A stretch of 12,722 nt of DNA from Microcaldota archaeon (GTDB lineage Archaea > Micrarchaeota > Micrarchaeia > Micrarchaeales > Micrarchaeaceae). Below, one piece after another: positions 1-5,730 of this stretch (position 1 is its first letter; each line of letters opens with the position of its first letter). The translations under genes and the position numbers were made by a program. The stretch spans positions 1 to 12,722 of the forward strand of contig JAJZII010000010.1 of NCBI GenBank assembly GCA_021810685.1, in the 5' to 3' direction. Under the pieces are notes generated by a model. The model was not told the origin of the DNA and ran no database searches. It worked only from the letters and a program-made list of their open reading frames with translations.

Positions 1-344
1 ATATAGCCGCTAGGCTCGGGCGGGAACCTTGCGGCGAACACGCCCTCTATCACACCTTCCAGCTTCATCTTCGGCTTCGCGGTGCGCTCTGCTCTGGCCT
101 GCTCCTCGGCGGTGAACTCCTCGTCGTATCCAGAGTATAGCTCCTTGAGCGCCGCCAAATCCATCTGGTTGATTGCTTCGACCGTCTGCTTCACTGCGGT
201 GCGAAGCTCCTGCATGTCAGACTTCGCCTCGGGCGCCTTCGAGAGCACCTTGTTGAAGACGCTGCCCTCGTTCGCCTTGCCGTACTGGAAGGCGTTCTTC
301 GCCGCGTATTTGCGCACGAGTTCCTTAATGCTGTTGCTTAGCAT
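1..344 (-). CDS. gltX: Glutamate--tRNA ligase, N-terminal part (runs off left edge)
   Basis: This is the first 114 residues of a class I glutamyl-tRNA synthetase of the archaeal type, which charges tRNA with glutamate in the cytoplasm. The helical N-terminal region (RKYAAKNAFQYGKANEGSVF at residues 11-30) matches the roughly 100-residue N-terminal domain typical of archaeal GluRS. The catalytic domain then begins at about residue 104 with ARFPPEPSGY, the segment just before the HIGH ATP-binding motif, which would lie beyond the window edge. The start is the ATG at 344-342: an in-frame TGA lies upstream, no other in-frame start intervenes, and an AGGTG ribosome-binding site precedes it. It follows the anchored orphan gene by 13 bases and is probably cotranscribed. 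A GlnRS-like enzyme is the alternative, because PPEPSGY is also seen in that group, but the N-terminal domain favours archaeal GluRS. Confidence 0.9.
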   Translation of the reverse strand, partial: MLSNSIKELVRKYAAKNAFQYGKANEGSVFNKVLSKAPEAKSDMQELRTAVKQTVEAINQMDLAALKELYSGYDEEFTAEEQARAERTAKPKMKLEGVIEGVFAARFPPEPSGY

Positions 345-357
345 CTTCGCACCTGGC

Positions 358-960
358 TTAAGCGTACGTGACGGTCATGTTTCCGCATACGCCACCCGTT
401 GAGGTGAGCAGCGTGAGTACCTTGACTGGCACCGTCGACCCTAATGCTTCTATCGAGCTGACAGGCATTAGGTACTTGGTAGTCGTGGGCGTTATCCGCA
501 CGGAAGAGCCCGAGAACGACACGACGAACGTGCTGGGCAGGCTGACGGATGCCTTGGCTGATGTTCCGGTTATCGCGTTGGCGCCTATGCTTGAGGAGAG
601 CGCGCTGTATATCGCATACGGGGCAGAGTCGTTCGCGGACAATATGTCAAAGGCGTTGTTATTGGGCGTTACCTCTATTATCAGTCCATTGCTGACCATT
701 GAGTTTAGCAGCGTTGAGGTGCTGTTCACCACCGAGGCGCTATTTGTTACTGTCAGCGAGAAGCCGCTCGCGTACCCGTTGAGCGTGGCAGGCACGCTCT
801 CGTTCACCCACGGACCAGACGTGCACGACTGCCTGATTGATGTAGTTGATGTAGTATTCCCTGTCGAATTGTTCGAAACCATGTATGCACTTACGAACAT
901 GACGGCCACTATTATTGTGCCGATGAGCATCATGTAGCCACGAGCTTTTGTGCTTGCCAT
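358..960 (-). CDS. Membrane-anchored extracytoplasmic orphan protein, sequon-rich
   Basis: I do not recognise the family. From the ATG at 960 the protein has 200 residues: a short basic cytoplasmic start, one hydrophobic helix at about residues 9-29 (GYMMLIGTIIVAVMFVSAYM), then a Ser/Thr/Asn-rich region that should lie outside the cell. That region holds at least seven N-X-S/T sequons and two cysteines, at residues 46 and 192, which could form a disulfide. It lacks cleavage sites or catalytic motifs I can name. A TTG at 1005 gives an in-frame extension of 15 residues. I prefer the ATG because the predicted transcript start falls near 1005, leaving a leader that contains AGGAGG, although that site lies 15 bases from the ATG, farther than usual. 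It is divergent from the FKBP gene and directly precedes gltX. A surface or envelope protein is a plausible inference only. Confidence 0.7.
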   Translation of the reverse strand: MASTKARGYMMLIGTIIVAVMFVSAYMVSNNSTGNTTSTTSIRQSCTSGPWVNESVPATLNGYASGFSLTVTNSASVVNSTSTLLNSMVSNGLIIEVTPNNNAFDILSANDSAPYAIYSALSSSIGANAITGTSAKASVSLPSTFVVSFSGSSVRITPTTTKYLMPVSSIEALGSTVPVKVLTLLTSTGGVCGNMTVTYA

Positions 961-1021
961 TGAAACATCGCTTTGCCTCCTGCTTTTCTGCTTGGAAGGA
1001 TACAATCTTTACATATGACTT

Positions 1022-1042
1022 TAAGGCTTTTATACTTATACG
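1022..1042. promoter_or_regulatory. Divergent promoter between anchored orphan gene and FKBP gene
   Basis: The AT-rich stretch GGCTTTTATACTTATA reads as a TATA box in both directions. Rightwards it predicts a start near 1059 and a leader of about 55 bases for the FKBP gene. Leftwards, as TATAAGTATAAAAGCC, it predicts a start near 1005 for the orphan membrane protein gene. Inferred from sequence and spacing only. Confidence 0.5.
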
Positions 1043-1052
1043 GGAAAAGGAA

Positions 1053-1064
1053 CCTGCCGGCAGG
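1053..1064. promoter_or_regulatory. 12-bp perfect palindrome at predicted FKBP transcript start
   Basis: CCTGCCGGCAGG is its own reverse complement and straddles the position where transcription of the FKBP gene should begin. It could be an operator or form a small hairpin in the 5' leader. The role is not established. Confidence 0.3.
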
Positions 1065-1114
1065 CATTCGCTAACGCGTCTTCTTTCGCCGGCGCACAAC
1101 AAAGGTGTTTAGAG

Positions 1115-1873
1115 ATGGCTTTCAAGGACGGAGACTTTGTAGAGATAGAGTACACTGCGCGTGACGCAGCAGATGACAGCATACTTGCGACGACGAGCGA
1201 GAAGACCGCTAAAGACGCGAATATCTACAGCAAGGATTCTCACTACGGACCGGTACTCGTCGTGCTGGGGGCCAACGCAGTGGTGAAGGGCTTAGAGCGC
1301 GAGATCAGGGATATGGGAGTAGGCCAGGAGAAGAGATTCACGCTGAAGCCGGAGGAGGCGTTCGGTACAAGGAACGAGGACCTGGTCAGGGTTATGCCGC
1401 TTTCGGAGTTCAGGTCGCAACGCATAGACCCGTACCCAGGCATGCGCATAAACCTCGACAACGTTACCGCAACTGTGAAGAGCGTCGGCTCCGGAAGGGT
1501 GGTCGTCGATGCGAACCACCCGGACGCAGGCAAGGAGATAAAGTATGAAGTCAAGGTGGTGAAGCAGTTAAGCAGCGAGAGCGAGAGGGTTGGGGCTCTA
1601 TGCAGGACATACGACGTCGAACCGACTTCCATAGACCTGAAGGACAAGAAGCTCGACATGTACTTCGGCGACAAGGTGAAGAAGAACGCAGACTACTTCG
1701 TGAATAGGGCCAGTGCTATGGCTTCCATATTCTCTTACCTGAAAAACATTGAGAAGATAGAGGTCAGGGAGGAATACCTAAGGAGCAGTGCCATAGGTTC
1801 CGCAGAGGAACACATCCACGAGCATGGGCATGAGGACGGGAACGCACCCGGAAGCCAAGAGGAGACGGGCTGA
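1115..1873 (+). CDS. Long archaeal FKBP-type peptidyl-prolyl isomerase (SlyD-like)
   Basis: The protein (252 residues) is a cytoplasmic prolyl isomerase and chaperone of the FKBP family, long archaeal type. The FKBP fold covers about residues 5-150. An insert-in-flap chaperone domain occupies roughly residues 87-134 and is followed by DANHPDAGK (132-140), the counterpart of the NHPLAGK motif of SlyD. Residues 155-225 form the extra C-terminal domain known from archaeal FKBP26-type proteins. The tail contains EEHIHEHGHEDG (231-242), a histidine-rich run that could bind metal as in SlyD. The start ATG is preceded by AAAGGTG with 7 bases of spacing. The gene stands alone on the plus strand and its stop is only 4 bases from the stop of spt4. 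Family assignment is firm; metal binding is inference. Confidence 0.93.
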   Translation: MAFKDGDFVEIEYTARDAADDSILATTSEKTAKDANIYSKDSHYGPVLVVLGANAVVKGLEREIRDMGVGQEKRFTLKPEEAFGTRNEDLVRVMPLSEFRSQRIDPYPGMRINLDNVTATVKSVGSGRVVVDANHPDAGKEIKYEVKVVKQLSSESERVGALCRTYDVEPTSIDLKDKKLDMYFGDKVKKNADYFVNRASAMASIFSYLKNIEKIEVREEYLRSSAIGSAEEHIHEHGHEDGNAPGSQEETG

Positions 1874-1877
1874 TTGC

Positions 1878-2069
1878 CTACTCCTTTATGTTCAGGGCGA
1901 AGGTGCTGTTCACCTTGAGACCCAGCTTCTTGGCTATGTCGGACCTTTCCACGTTCAGCATTATCACGTAGCCGTTCCAGCGTGACGTGAGGTCGCTGGA
2001 CCCGCAGAGCGGGCACTTGCCCCCGTGACTGATTATTATCCTGCAGCTCTTGCAGACCATCTCTTCCAT
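1878..2069 (-). CDS. spt4: Transcription elongation factor Spt4 (RpoE'')
   Basis: This 63-residue protein is archaeal Spt4, formerly RNA polymerase subunit E''. It pairs with Spt5 and binds the polymerase clamp to promote processive elongation. A four-cysteine zinc site is complete: C6-x2-C9 and C19-x2-C22, the latter in KCPLCGSSDLTSRW. The following segment, GYVIMLNVERSDIAKKLGL, is characteristic of Spt4, and the length is normal for archaea. The ribosome-binding site GAGGTGAT overlaps the end of rpoE, whose stop lies 4 bases upstream, so the two are translationally close. The rpoE-spt4 order is conserved across archaea. The 3' end nearly touches the convergent FKBP gene, leaving no separate terminator. 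Confidence 0.95.
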   Translation of the reverse strand: MEEMVCKSCRIIISHGGKCPLCGSSDLTSRWNGYVIMLNVERSDIAKKLGLKVNSTFALNIKE

Positions 2070-2073
2070 AACA

Positions 2074-2655
2074 TCACCTCTTGCCCTTCGAGCCCTTGGC
2101 CCTGCGCGCCTTTGCCGCTTCGCTCATCGAGGCCCACTCCGGCTTCCCTAGACCTTCAGGTCTCATTGTAAGTGCTATCTTCGAGTCCTTTACCGACGTC
2201 TTTATACTCACGGTAGATATCTTCGCATAGACCACGTCGCCCTTCTTGAGGCTCCTGCCGCTGCGCTTTGAGACGAAGGCTGGCACGCGTTTGTCGTACG
2301 TGAGAAACTCGTCAGTTATCTGAGAGACGTGCACCAGGCCGTCCATGGGCCCTATGCGCACGAAGGCGCCGAACTCCACGAGCTCGGTAACCTCGCCGAC
2401 TATGACCTCGTCGATCCTCGGCATGAACGCCAGCACGTCGAACTTGGCAGAGTGGTGCGTGGCTGGATCACCCGGGTAGATTATCCCGTCGCTTATGTCC
2501 CTGACGTTGAACACGGCTATTATGACGCCCATACCTTTGTCTATGACGCCCTCGTACTTGCCCTCCAGAACTTCGGTCGCGACCTTCTCTATGTCCTTGT
2601 CGAAGTACTCTGGTGCGAGCTTGAACGTGTCTGTAACTGTGTACATGTTATACAT
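2074..2655 (-). CDS. rpoE: DNA-directed RNA polymerase subunit Rpo7 (RpoE')
   Basis: This is the archaeal counterpart of eukaryotic Rpb7, one half of the polymerase stalk (partner Rpo4/RpoF), used in open complex formation and elongation. The 193-residue protein has the Rpb7 N-terminal domain (about 1-80, with the conserved KYEG at 33-36) and an S1/OB RNA-binding domain from about residue 83, including VGEVTELVEFGAFVRIGPMD and the following GLVHVSQI. SKIALTMR (158-165) is also typical. I chose the ATG at 2655 because GGTGA lies 8 bases upstream and the spacing to the conserved segments fits known Rpo7 N termini; the TTG at 2676 and the ATG at 2646 are less likely. The C-terminal tail after residue 180 is strongly basic. 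It is the middle gene of PIN-rpoE-spt4. Confidence 0.96.
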   Translation of the reverse strand: MYNMYTVTDTFKLAPEYFDKDIEKVATEVLEGKYEGVIDKGMGVIIAVFNVRDISDGIIYPGDPATHHSAKFDVLAFMPRIDEVIVGEVTELVEFGAFVRIGPMDGLVHVSQITDEFLTYDKRVPAFVSKRSGRSLKKGDVVYAKISTVSIKTSVKDSKIALTMRPEGLGKPEWASMSEAAKARRAKGSKGKR

Positions 2656-2691
2656 GGTTTCACCGTTTGAGCACAATCAGTGTTCGGGCAG

Positions 2692-3063
2692 TCATCTCAG
2701 CTTGCCACTCTTTGAGAGCTTGGCGGTCCGCACCCCCAAAGACTTGAGTTTCATCAGCAGCTCGGTGTCGTTGGTAACGACGACCGTGCCCGGCATGCTG
2801 GCCGCCTTCCTGATTATCCAGGAGTCGACATTGCCCGTATTAGTATCAACTCTAATCTTTTTAAGTTTTAGTATTGAGAGGGCCACCCTGGCCGCGGCGC
2901 CTTTTGCGCCCCTGTTGCTCGATGCTTTCTCAAGCTCGCGCAGCGTACCTCTCGAAACCAATGGTTCCAGGCCGGAAAACGCGCGCTCCGCAATGGCGAA
3001 GGCGTCCTTCCTGTAGGAGAAACCGAAGAGTATAGAGCTCGTGTCGATTATCGCGTATGCCAT
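2692..3063 (-). CDS. PIN-domain ribonuclease, Fcf1/Utp24-like
   Basis: The protein of 123 residues is essentially one PIN domain. The expected acidic metal-binding residues are visible: D7 (AIIDTSS), an acid at E43 or E45, D80 (GNVDSW) and D99 (VVTNDTELL). PIN proteins next to rpoE in archaea belong to the Fcf1/Utp24-related group thought to process rRNA, and the position here, first gene before rpoE and spt4, agrees with that. A VapC-type toxin is less likely: no antitoxin gene is adjacent. The ATG at 3063 lies 27 bases from the centre of a TATA-like CTTATTAA, so the transcript may be leaderless, and a longer N terminus would read into the promoter. The usual upstream aIF2-gamma gene is absent, replaced by a divergent CoA-binding gene. 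Confidence 0.85.
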   Translation of the reverse strand: MAYAIIDTSSILFGFSYRKDAFAIAERAFSGLEPLVSRGTLRELEKASSNRGAKGAAARVALSILKLKKIRVDTNTGNVDSWIIRKAASMPGTVVVTNDTELLMKLKSLGVRTAKLSKSGKLR

Positions 3064-3084
3064 GATATCATTATCACGCCCAAC

Positions 3085-3096
3085 ACTTAATAAGAT
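3085..3096. promoter_or_regulatory. Shared bidirectional TATA region for PIN-rpoE-spt4 and CoA-binding gene
   Basis: Only 58 bases separate the two start codons. The AT-rich CTTAATAAGATT lies about 27 bases from the minus-strand ATG (3063) and about 31 bases from the plus-strand ATG (3122). This is the right spacing for leaderless or nearly leaderless transcripts both ways. Neither start has a convincing ribosome-binding site. Confidence 0.5.
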
Positions 3097-3121
3097 TTCC
3101 AGCCAAGCCAAATCTGGTATT

Positions 3122-3538
3122 ATGGACGACGTTGACAGAATCGCGGAGCACATACTCAAAATATGCCGCACCATTGCTGTAGTGGGTTGCTCCAGGACCG
3201 CAGGCAAGCCCAGCCACGATGTGCCGATGTATTTGCAAAATAATGGTTACAGGATAATACCTGTCAACCCGAACGCGGACAATATACTCGGGGAGAAGGC
3301 TTACGCGAAGCTCCTTGACATAAAGGAGCCAATAGACGTGGTTGATGTCTTCAGACCTGCGCCTGAGGCACCTGCCATCGCCGAGGAAGCCTTCAGGATC
3401 GGAGCGAAGGCCCTGTGGCTCCAGGAGGGCATAGTCAGCGAGGAGGCGGCACGCATAGCCAAGGGCCATGGCATGCCGTTCGTGATGGACAGGTGCATGA
3501 TGAAGGAGCACTACAGATTCATAGCAAAGATTGTTTAG
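3122..3538 (+). CDS. CoA-binding domain protein (YccU/COG1832 type)
   Basis: The 138-residue protein is a stand-alone Rossmann-like CoA-binding domain. The glycine-containing loop AVVGCSRTAGKPSHDVPMYL spans about residues 19-38, followed by GYRIIPVNPN, the VVDVFRP segment, ALWLQEGI and, near the end, DRCMMKEH, all in the order seen in the YccU family. Length is as usual for the family. The cellular role of these proteins is unknown; they resemble the CoA-binding part of acyl-CoA synthetases without the catalytic parts. I start at the ATG at 3122, which leaves room for the promoter; an earlier in-frame ATG at 3041 would overlap the divergent PIN gene. The stop lies 4 bases from that of the convergent DUF488 gene. 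Confidence 0.9.
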   Translation: MDDVDRIAEHILKICRTIAVVGCSRTAGKPSHDVPMYLQNNGYRIIPVNPNADNILGEKAYAKLLDIKEPIDVVDVFRPAPEAPAIAEEAFRIGAKALWLQEGIVSEEAARIAKGHGMPFVMDRCMMKEHYRFIAKIV

Positions 3539-3542
3539 TCAT

Positions 3543-3914
3543 TCAGGCGTCAGTGCCCTTCAGCTTCTTCAGCCGTTGGTTGAGCATTGAGAACAGCACC
3601 ACGGCATTGTTGCGCTTTGTGTCCCTCGACGCGTAGAGCAAAGTGAGGGGGTCTGTCGTGAGTGCTAGATCTACGAGCTTGAGGAAAGCGCGGCTGTCGC
3701 GCAGTTCAGCGATGTACCGTCTGCGAAACTCGGACCACTTGTCCGGCTCATGCATGTACCATTTGCGCAGCTCCTTTGTAGGGGCGACGTCCTTCATCCA
3801 CAGGTCAACGGTCGAGGTACTGCGGCGTATGCCGCGGGGCCAAAGCCTGTCAATGAGGATGCGCGTGCCGTCCCTTATCTCGGCCTTATCGTAGACCCTC
3901 TTGAGCTGTATCAT
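3543..3914 (-). CDS. DUF488 family protein (YeaO-like)
   Basis: The 123-residue protein shows the three hallmark segments of the YeaO branch of DUF488: GTRILIDRLWPRGI at residues 16-29, DLWMKDVAPTKELRKWY at 37-53, and TLLYASRDTKRNNAVVL at 91-107. The biochemical function of the family is not known. I chose the ATG at 3914 because family members normally begin just before the IQLKRVYD segment, and because the TATA box GCTTTAAAAA (3941-3950) predicts a transcript starting at about 3918, giving a nearly leaderless message. ATGs at 3929 and 3968 would give longer proteins; 3968 lies upstream of the TATA box and is unlikely. It converges on the CoA-binding gene with 4 bases between stops. Confidence 0.88.
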   Translation of the reverse strand: MIQLKRVYDKAEIRDGTRILIDRLWPRGIRRSTSTVDLWMKDVAPTKELRKWYMHEPDKWSEFRRRYIAELRDSRAFLKLVDLALTTDPLTLLYASRDTKRNNAVVLFSMLNQRLKKLKGTDA

Positions 3915-3940
3915 TTCCTCTGTAAGCATATGATGGCATC

Positions 3941-3968
3941 TTTTTAAAGCTTGCCGTGTATTCGGCAA
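3941..3968 (-). promoter_or_regulatory. DUF488 gene promoter with adjacent inverted repeat
   Basis: The TATA box GCTTTAAAAA occupies 3941-3950. Directly upstream of it in the minus direction lies the inverted repeat TTGCCG-N6-CGGCAA (3951-3968), abutting the position where TFB would bind. A regulator bound there would compete with initiation. Inferred from sequence only. Confidence 0.4.
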
Positions 3969-4021
3969 CTGCTTTTCACCGAGGCGTAAAATGCACTTCC
4001 TATCCTCTAACTCTCACAGAA

Positions 4022-4051
4022 AGGTTTAAAAAGTCTAACATGGTATATACC
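4022..4051 (+). promoter_or_regulatory. sepF promoter region with GGTATATACC palindrome
   Basis: Two candidate TATA elements are visible: TTTAAAAAG (about 4025-4033) and the perfect 10-bp palindrome GGTATATACC (4042-4051). The second lies about 30 bases from the ATG at 4077 and could yield a nearly leaderless transcript; the first would give a leader of about 20 bases. The palindrome could instead be an operator. Confidence 0.45.
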
Positions 4052-4076
4052 GTGACCGACGGAAATGGTGTATTAT

Positions 4077-4451
4077 ATGGGTATTTTTGACAGGCTTGGC
4101 AAAGGCCTTGGGATGGGTAAGGAGCTCAATGTCGAGGAATACATGAACTCCGCTGAGATGGAGAATGTCGACGTGCTGAACGAGCCGGCGGACTTCTACG
4201 TGAAGCCAGTGGCGCTGAAGGACGAGGCAGACATAGCCCTGATAGAGGCCGAGCTGGAGAAGCGCAACATCATCCTTCTCAACATAGCCGAGATGTCTAA
4301 GAGGCAGAACACGCTCAAGGGTATGATCGACACGCTCAAGGACTACATTGGCAAGCAGAACGGCGACATCGCGATGATAGATGTCGACAAGGTACTGCTG
4401 ACGCCTGCCAAGGTAAAGATCATAAAGAAGCAGAAACCTGACAGCAAGTGA
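4077..4451 (+). CDS. sepF: Archaeal cell-division protein SepF
   Basis: SepF anchors FtsZ filaments to the membrane and is the main FtsZ tether in most archaea. The 124-residue protein starts with MGIFDRLGKGLG, a short amphipathic helix suited to membrane binding. A linker follows, then the SepF core from about residue 38 to 117, including LIEAELEKRNIILLNIAEM, an interface helix region (KGMIDTLKDYIGKQNGDIAM) and the closing DKVLLTPAKVKI. The ATG at 4077 is preferred because it gives the typical N terminus; an in-frame ATG at 4065 would add four residues (MVYY). Its probable partners are the two FtsZ proteins encoded about 5-7 kb to the right. It is transcribed alone and ends at a hairpin with a T-rich tail. 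Confidence 0.9.
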   Translation: MGIFDRLGKGLGMGKELNVEEYMNSAEMENVDVLNEPADFYVKPVALKDEADIALIEAELEKRNIILLNIAEMSKRQNTLKGMIDTLKDYIGKQNGDIAMIDVDKVLLTPAKVKIIKKQKPDSK

Positions 4452-4454
4452 CTG

Positions 4455-4498
4455 GACGCGGCCTGCTGGCCTGCGTCACACCTTTTTCTTTTCTTTCT
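4455..4498 (+). terminator. Hairpin plus T-rich terminator after sepF
   Basis: GACGCGGCC-TGCT-GGCCTGCGTC (4455-4477) can fold into a stem of nine pairs with one bulged base. It is followed by the T-rich CCTTTTTCTTTTCTTTCT to about 4498. This lies 4 bases after the sepF stop. Archaeal termination depends mainly on the T-run, which is clear here. Confidence 0.6.
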
Positions 4499-4579
4499 GG
4501 GATGAGGAACCGAAGGTCCAGTCAACCTATGCTATGTAGTAGATACCATTGTCCACTTCAACCATCTTGACAGGGCAAT

Positions 4580-5617
4580 TCAGTCGCCGACCTTCGGGTC
4601 CCACACGATTGTAGCGTACTCCTTCTTCGTGTCCACGCTTCTTATTGGGAGCCTCCCAAACAGCACCTCCTTCACGTCCCCGTACCTCATCTTCAGGTTG
4701 TGCTTCGTGAAGAGGCTCTTGTGGTACTTGATGTCGGCCTCGTACGCTACCTCGTGGCTGTCGAATGCACCCATGGTGAAGAAGTCGTCGGAACCTATCA
4801 AGGGGGCGCATATGATATATCTGCTCACCAGCGAATTTTGGTCGTCGGTCATGAAGGCCAGCCTCGCGTTGGAAGAACTGCTCTCGTACCCGTACACTGG
4901 AGTATAGCGGGAGAAGAAGGATATGAATGTTATGTCCTTAAGCAGAGGCAGCGTCACGGTGGGTCGCTTGATGTAACCCATACTCATTAGCTTGTCGTAG
5001 TTGTACTTGACGGTGTTGAAGTGCATGCCAAGCTCCTTCGAGAGCTGCTGGAACGAGATCCTTGAATTGTTGTTCAGGAGCTTCAGCATGGGCTTGTACT
5101 TCTCTTCTATCCTGGCCCTGTCTATTGCCTCGCCGCGCAGGGGAAAGAACCCAAGCTGCCTGTGCACAACCTCGGACGGTTTCCATTCCGCAGCGTAGTC
5201 CCCTAACAATATGCGCATGCTCTTGTCCCACTGTGCGTACTCGCGGGTTGAGAAGGCGTTGGCGTACACTATCATATCGTACGAGCCTGATGTTACGAGC
5301 GCAAGCTGGGGTATGTAAGACTTGAGCAGCAGCTCGCTTATCTTCCGGTAGTTGGGCTGCTTCAGGAACTTTATGTTTATAAGGTGGGGGCTCGTGAAGC
5401 CCATGGCTTGCTCGTCCACCTCCAGCGTGTACCTCATGCCGAGATCGGTCTCAAGCCTTCTGAGCTTCTCCTTCACCGAGGGCCTGGAGAGCGAGAGCCG
5501 CTTGGCCATCTCTGTCACCGAGAGTCTCGCGTCCTCAGACAGCATGCGCACTATTTTACGTGTAGGCATGCTGTATGCCGTGTTGAACTTGCTCTCAATC
5601 TTGTACTCGCCAGCCAT
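4580..5617 (-). CDS. Lrp/AsnC-like transcription regulator with duplicated architecture
   Basis: The 345-residue protein appears to be two Lrp-like units in one chain. The first winged helix-turn-helix spans about residues 20-60 (RLSVTEMAKRLSLSRPSVKE and onward), followed by an alpha/beta region at 77-145 resembling a ligand-sensing RAM domain. A second helix-turn-helix at about 175-217 (ISFQQLSKELGMHFNTVKYN) precedes another alpha/beta region to about 320. Ordinary Lrp proteins have about 150 residues and one DNA-binding domain. The ATG at 5617 lies 27 bases from the centre of the TATA box AAAGTATATAAGC and has no ribosome-binding site, so the transcript is probably leaderless. It is divergent from the EamA transporter gene across 113 bases and may control it and itself. 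DNA binding by the first domain is likely; the ligand is unknown. Confidence 0.75.
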   Translation of the reverse strand: MAGEYKIESKFNTAYSMPTRKIVRMLSEDARLSVTEMAKRLSLSRPSVKEKLRRLETDLGMRYTLEVDEQAMGFTSPHLINIKFLKQPNYRKISELLLKSYIPQLALVTSGSYDMIVYANAFSTREYAQWDKSMRILLGDYAAEWKPSEVVHRQLGFFPLRGEAIDRARIEEKYKPMLKLLNNNSRISFQQLSKELGMHFNTVKYNYDKLMSMGYIKRPTVTLPLLKDITFISFFSRYTPVYGYESSSSNARLAFMTDDQNSLVSRYIICAPLIGSDDFFTMGAFDSHEVAYEADIKYHKSLFTKHNLKMRYGDVKEVLFGRLPIRSVDTKKEYATIVWDPKVGD

Positions 5618-5637
5618 GATGGCGATTGCGTGCCAAA

Positions 5638-5650
5638 GCTTATATACTTT
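5638..5650 (-). promoter_or_regulatory. TATA box of Lrp-like regulator gene
   Basis: AAAGTATATAAGC on the minus strand is centred about 27 bases upstream of the ATG at 5617. This is the spacing expected when transcription starts at the start codon. Confidence 0.6.
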
Positions 5651-5677
5651 TCATAATAACAAAGAAATGTATCGATT

Positions 5678-5704
5678 TTGTATAAATATGGAGCATTTAT
5701 ATTC
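5678..5704 (+). promoter_or_regulatory. Promoter of EamA transporter gene
   Basis: Two TATA-like elements precede the transporter: TTGTATAAATATGG (about 5678-5691) and CATTTATATT (5694-5703). The second would place the transcript start within a few bases of the ATG at 5731. No ribosome-binding site is visible, which favours a short or absent leader. Confidence 0.45.
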
Positions 5705-5730
5705 CTGCATTTCTTATTAGTCCCGATGCA

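Noticed and set aside
368..937. Plus-strand open frame of 189 codons opposite the first orphan gene
   Set aside because: The minus-strand frame has a membrane anchor, sequons and a sensible position upstream of gltX; the plus-strand frame starts inside the gltX promoter-proximal region and has no promoter or ribosome-binding site.
2692..3063. VapC toxin of a toxin-antitoxin pair
   Set aside because: PIN fold fits, but there is no antitoxin gene next to it and the position before rpo7 matches the rRNA-processing PIN group.
4527..4579. Minus-strand reading frame ending in MVEVDNGIYYIA after the Lrp-like gene
   Set aside because: It is in another frame of the regulator gene for most of its length, and the part beyond the regulator stop is only about a dozen codons without its own start signal.
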